The translations under genes were made by a program, and so were the position numbers. Below the pieces are notes generated by a model. The model worked only from the letters and a program-made list of their open reading frames with translations. It ran no database searches and was not told the DNA's origin. Of a stretch of DNA of 15,392 nt, positions 14,895 to 15,392 are shown piece by piece; within the stretch, counting starts at the first letter, position 1, and the number at the start of each line of letters is the position of its first letter. Source of the DNA: Planctomycetota bacterium (lineage in GTDB: Bacteria; Planctomycetota; UBA11346); NCBI GenBank assembly GCA_013816415.1, contig JACDEN010000015.1:1-15392 (forward strand). Direction: 5' to 3'.

Positions 14895-15392
14895 ATGACC
14901 AGCCAGGCGACCCTCAGCCCTCGGACACATCGCCAGGTCGGATTGTCGCCGGCAGAGTTGGCCGCCTATCACGCAAAAGGGTATCATGTCGCGCGCGGCC
15001 TGTTCTCGCCGCAGCACATCGCGCGTCTGTCCACCGAGATCGATGGTCTGCACCAGCGGATGGCCGATCACGCGCCCGATACGGTCCACGTCTCGTGGGA
15101 GGAAGGCCTCGCCGAAGGCAGGGCGAAGCGTATCCGGCAATTGATGCACAGCGAAGCGGTGTCGCCGATCATCGACGCGATGTCGCGATCGCCTGAGATC
15201 CTCGACATCCTCAGGCAGCTGATCGGACCCGACCTCTACCTCTTCCATTCGAAGCTGATGATGAAGGCCGCCTACGACGGCACCTTCACCCCCTGGCACC
15301 AGGATTGGGGGTATTGGCAGTACAGCAGCCTGACGCCGTCGCAGGTCAACTGCATGCTGGCGGTGGATGCCGCCGACGAGGCGAACGGCGCC
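14895..15392 (+). CDS. Phytanoyl-CoA dioxygenase (PhyH) family protein, C-terminus cut by window edge
   Basis: Fe(II)/2-oxoglutarate-dependent oxygenase of the PhyH superfamily, predicted cytoplasmic. 166 residues are visible. The N-terminal part (LSPAELAAYHAKGYHVARGLFS, 18-39) is the usual opening helix and strand. The iron-binding HxD motif is His135-Gln-Asp137 within GTFTPWHQDWGYW (129-141), and the preceding LFHSKLMMK strand fits the family. The distal iron-binding His and the 2-oxoglutarate Arg lie beyond the edge. Members hydroxylate very diverse substrates (lipids, ectoine, secondary metabolites), so the substrate cannot be named. The ATG at 14895 follows a strong GGAGG. It has its own candidate promoter after an 89-bp gap from rdgB. 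Confidence 0.92.
   Translation, partial: MTSQATLSPRTHRQVGLSPAELAAYHAKGYHVARGLFSPQHIARLSTEIDGLHQRMADHAPDTVHVSWEEGLAEGRAKRIRQLMHSEAVSPIIDAMSRSPEILDILRQLIGPDLYLFHSKLMMKAAYDGTFTPWHQDWGYWQYSSLTPSQVNCMLAVDAADEANGA

Overview
The window is GC-rich, tightly packed bacterial chromosomal DNA, probably a genome or metagenome contig because both end genes are cut. The best lineage guess is Planctomycetota or a relative in the PVC group. That rests on the RpoD with a long non-conserved insert, two Gfo/Idh/MocA oxidoreductases, a PhyH-family dioxygenase, a type-2 IleRS, and several genes without a clear Shine-Dalgarno sequence. The assignment is an inference and only moderately secure. I see no tRNA, rRNA, CRISPR array, integrase or transposase.

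Left half (about 1-9595), all on the minus strand, in order of transcription: a Gfo/Idh/MocA oxidoreductase (9595-8564); a 335-base gap with G-rich heptamer arrays and one possible 23-residue membrane peptide on the plus strand; a three-gene ABC importer (ATPase 8228-7167, solute-binding protein 7156-5573, fused double permease 5573-3876); a 262-base gap holding a 39-bp direct repeat and nested hairpins; a SIS-domain phosphosugar isomerase-like protein (3613-2591); a second Gfo/Idh/MocA oxidoreductase (2470-1409); and the housekeeping sigma factor rpoD (1195 to beyond the left edge). The importer resembles the ferric/AfuABC type. Members of that type include sugar-phosphate importers, so a ferric/AfuABC-type importer beside a SIS enzyme and two sugar-type oxidoreductases could be an uptake-and-catabolism locus for a phosphorylated or amino sugar. 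This is a context argument, not a proven substrate.

Right half (about 9716-15392) is mostly housekeeping: an exported cyclophilin-type prolyl isomerase (plus), a type-2 isoleucyl-tRNA synthetase (minus, convergent with it), a small LysM lipoprotein (plus, divergent from ileS), the RdgB/HAM1 nucleotide-sanitising pyrophosphatase (plus), and the N-terminal part of a PhyH-family dioxygenase running off the right edge.

The most unusual non-coding parts are the two structured gaps flanking the ABC operon. One, at 3683-3873, has duplicated GAA-loop hairpins. The other, at 8245-8566, has two potential G-quadruplex blocks and oppositely oriented heptamer arrays that look like imperfect terminal inverted repeats.
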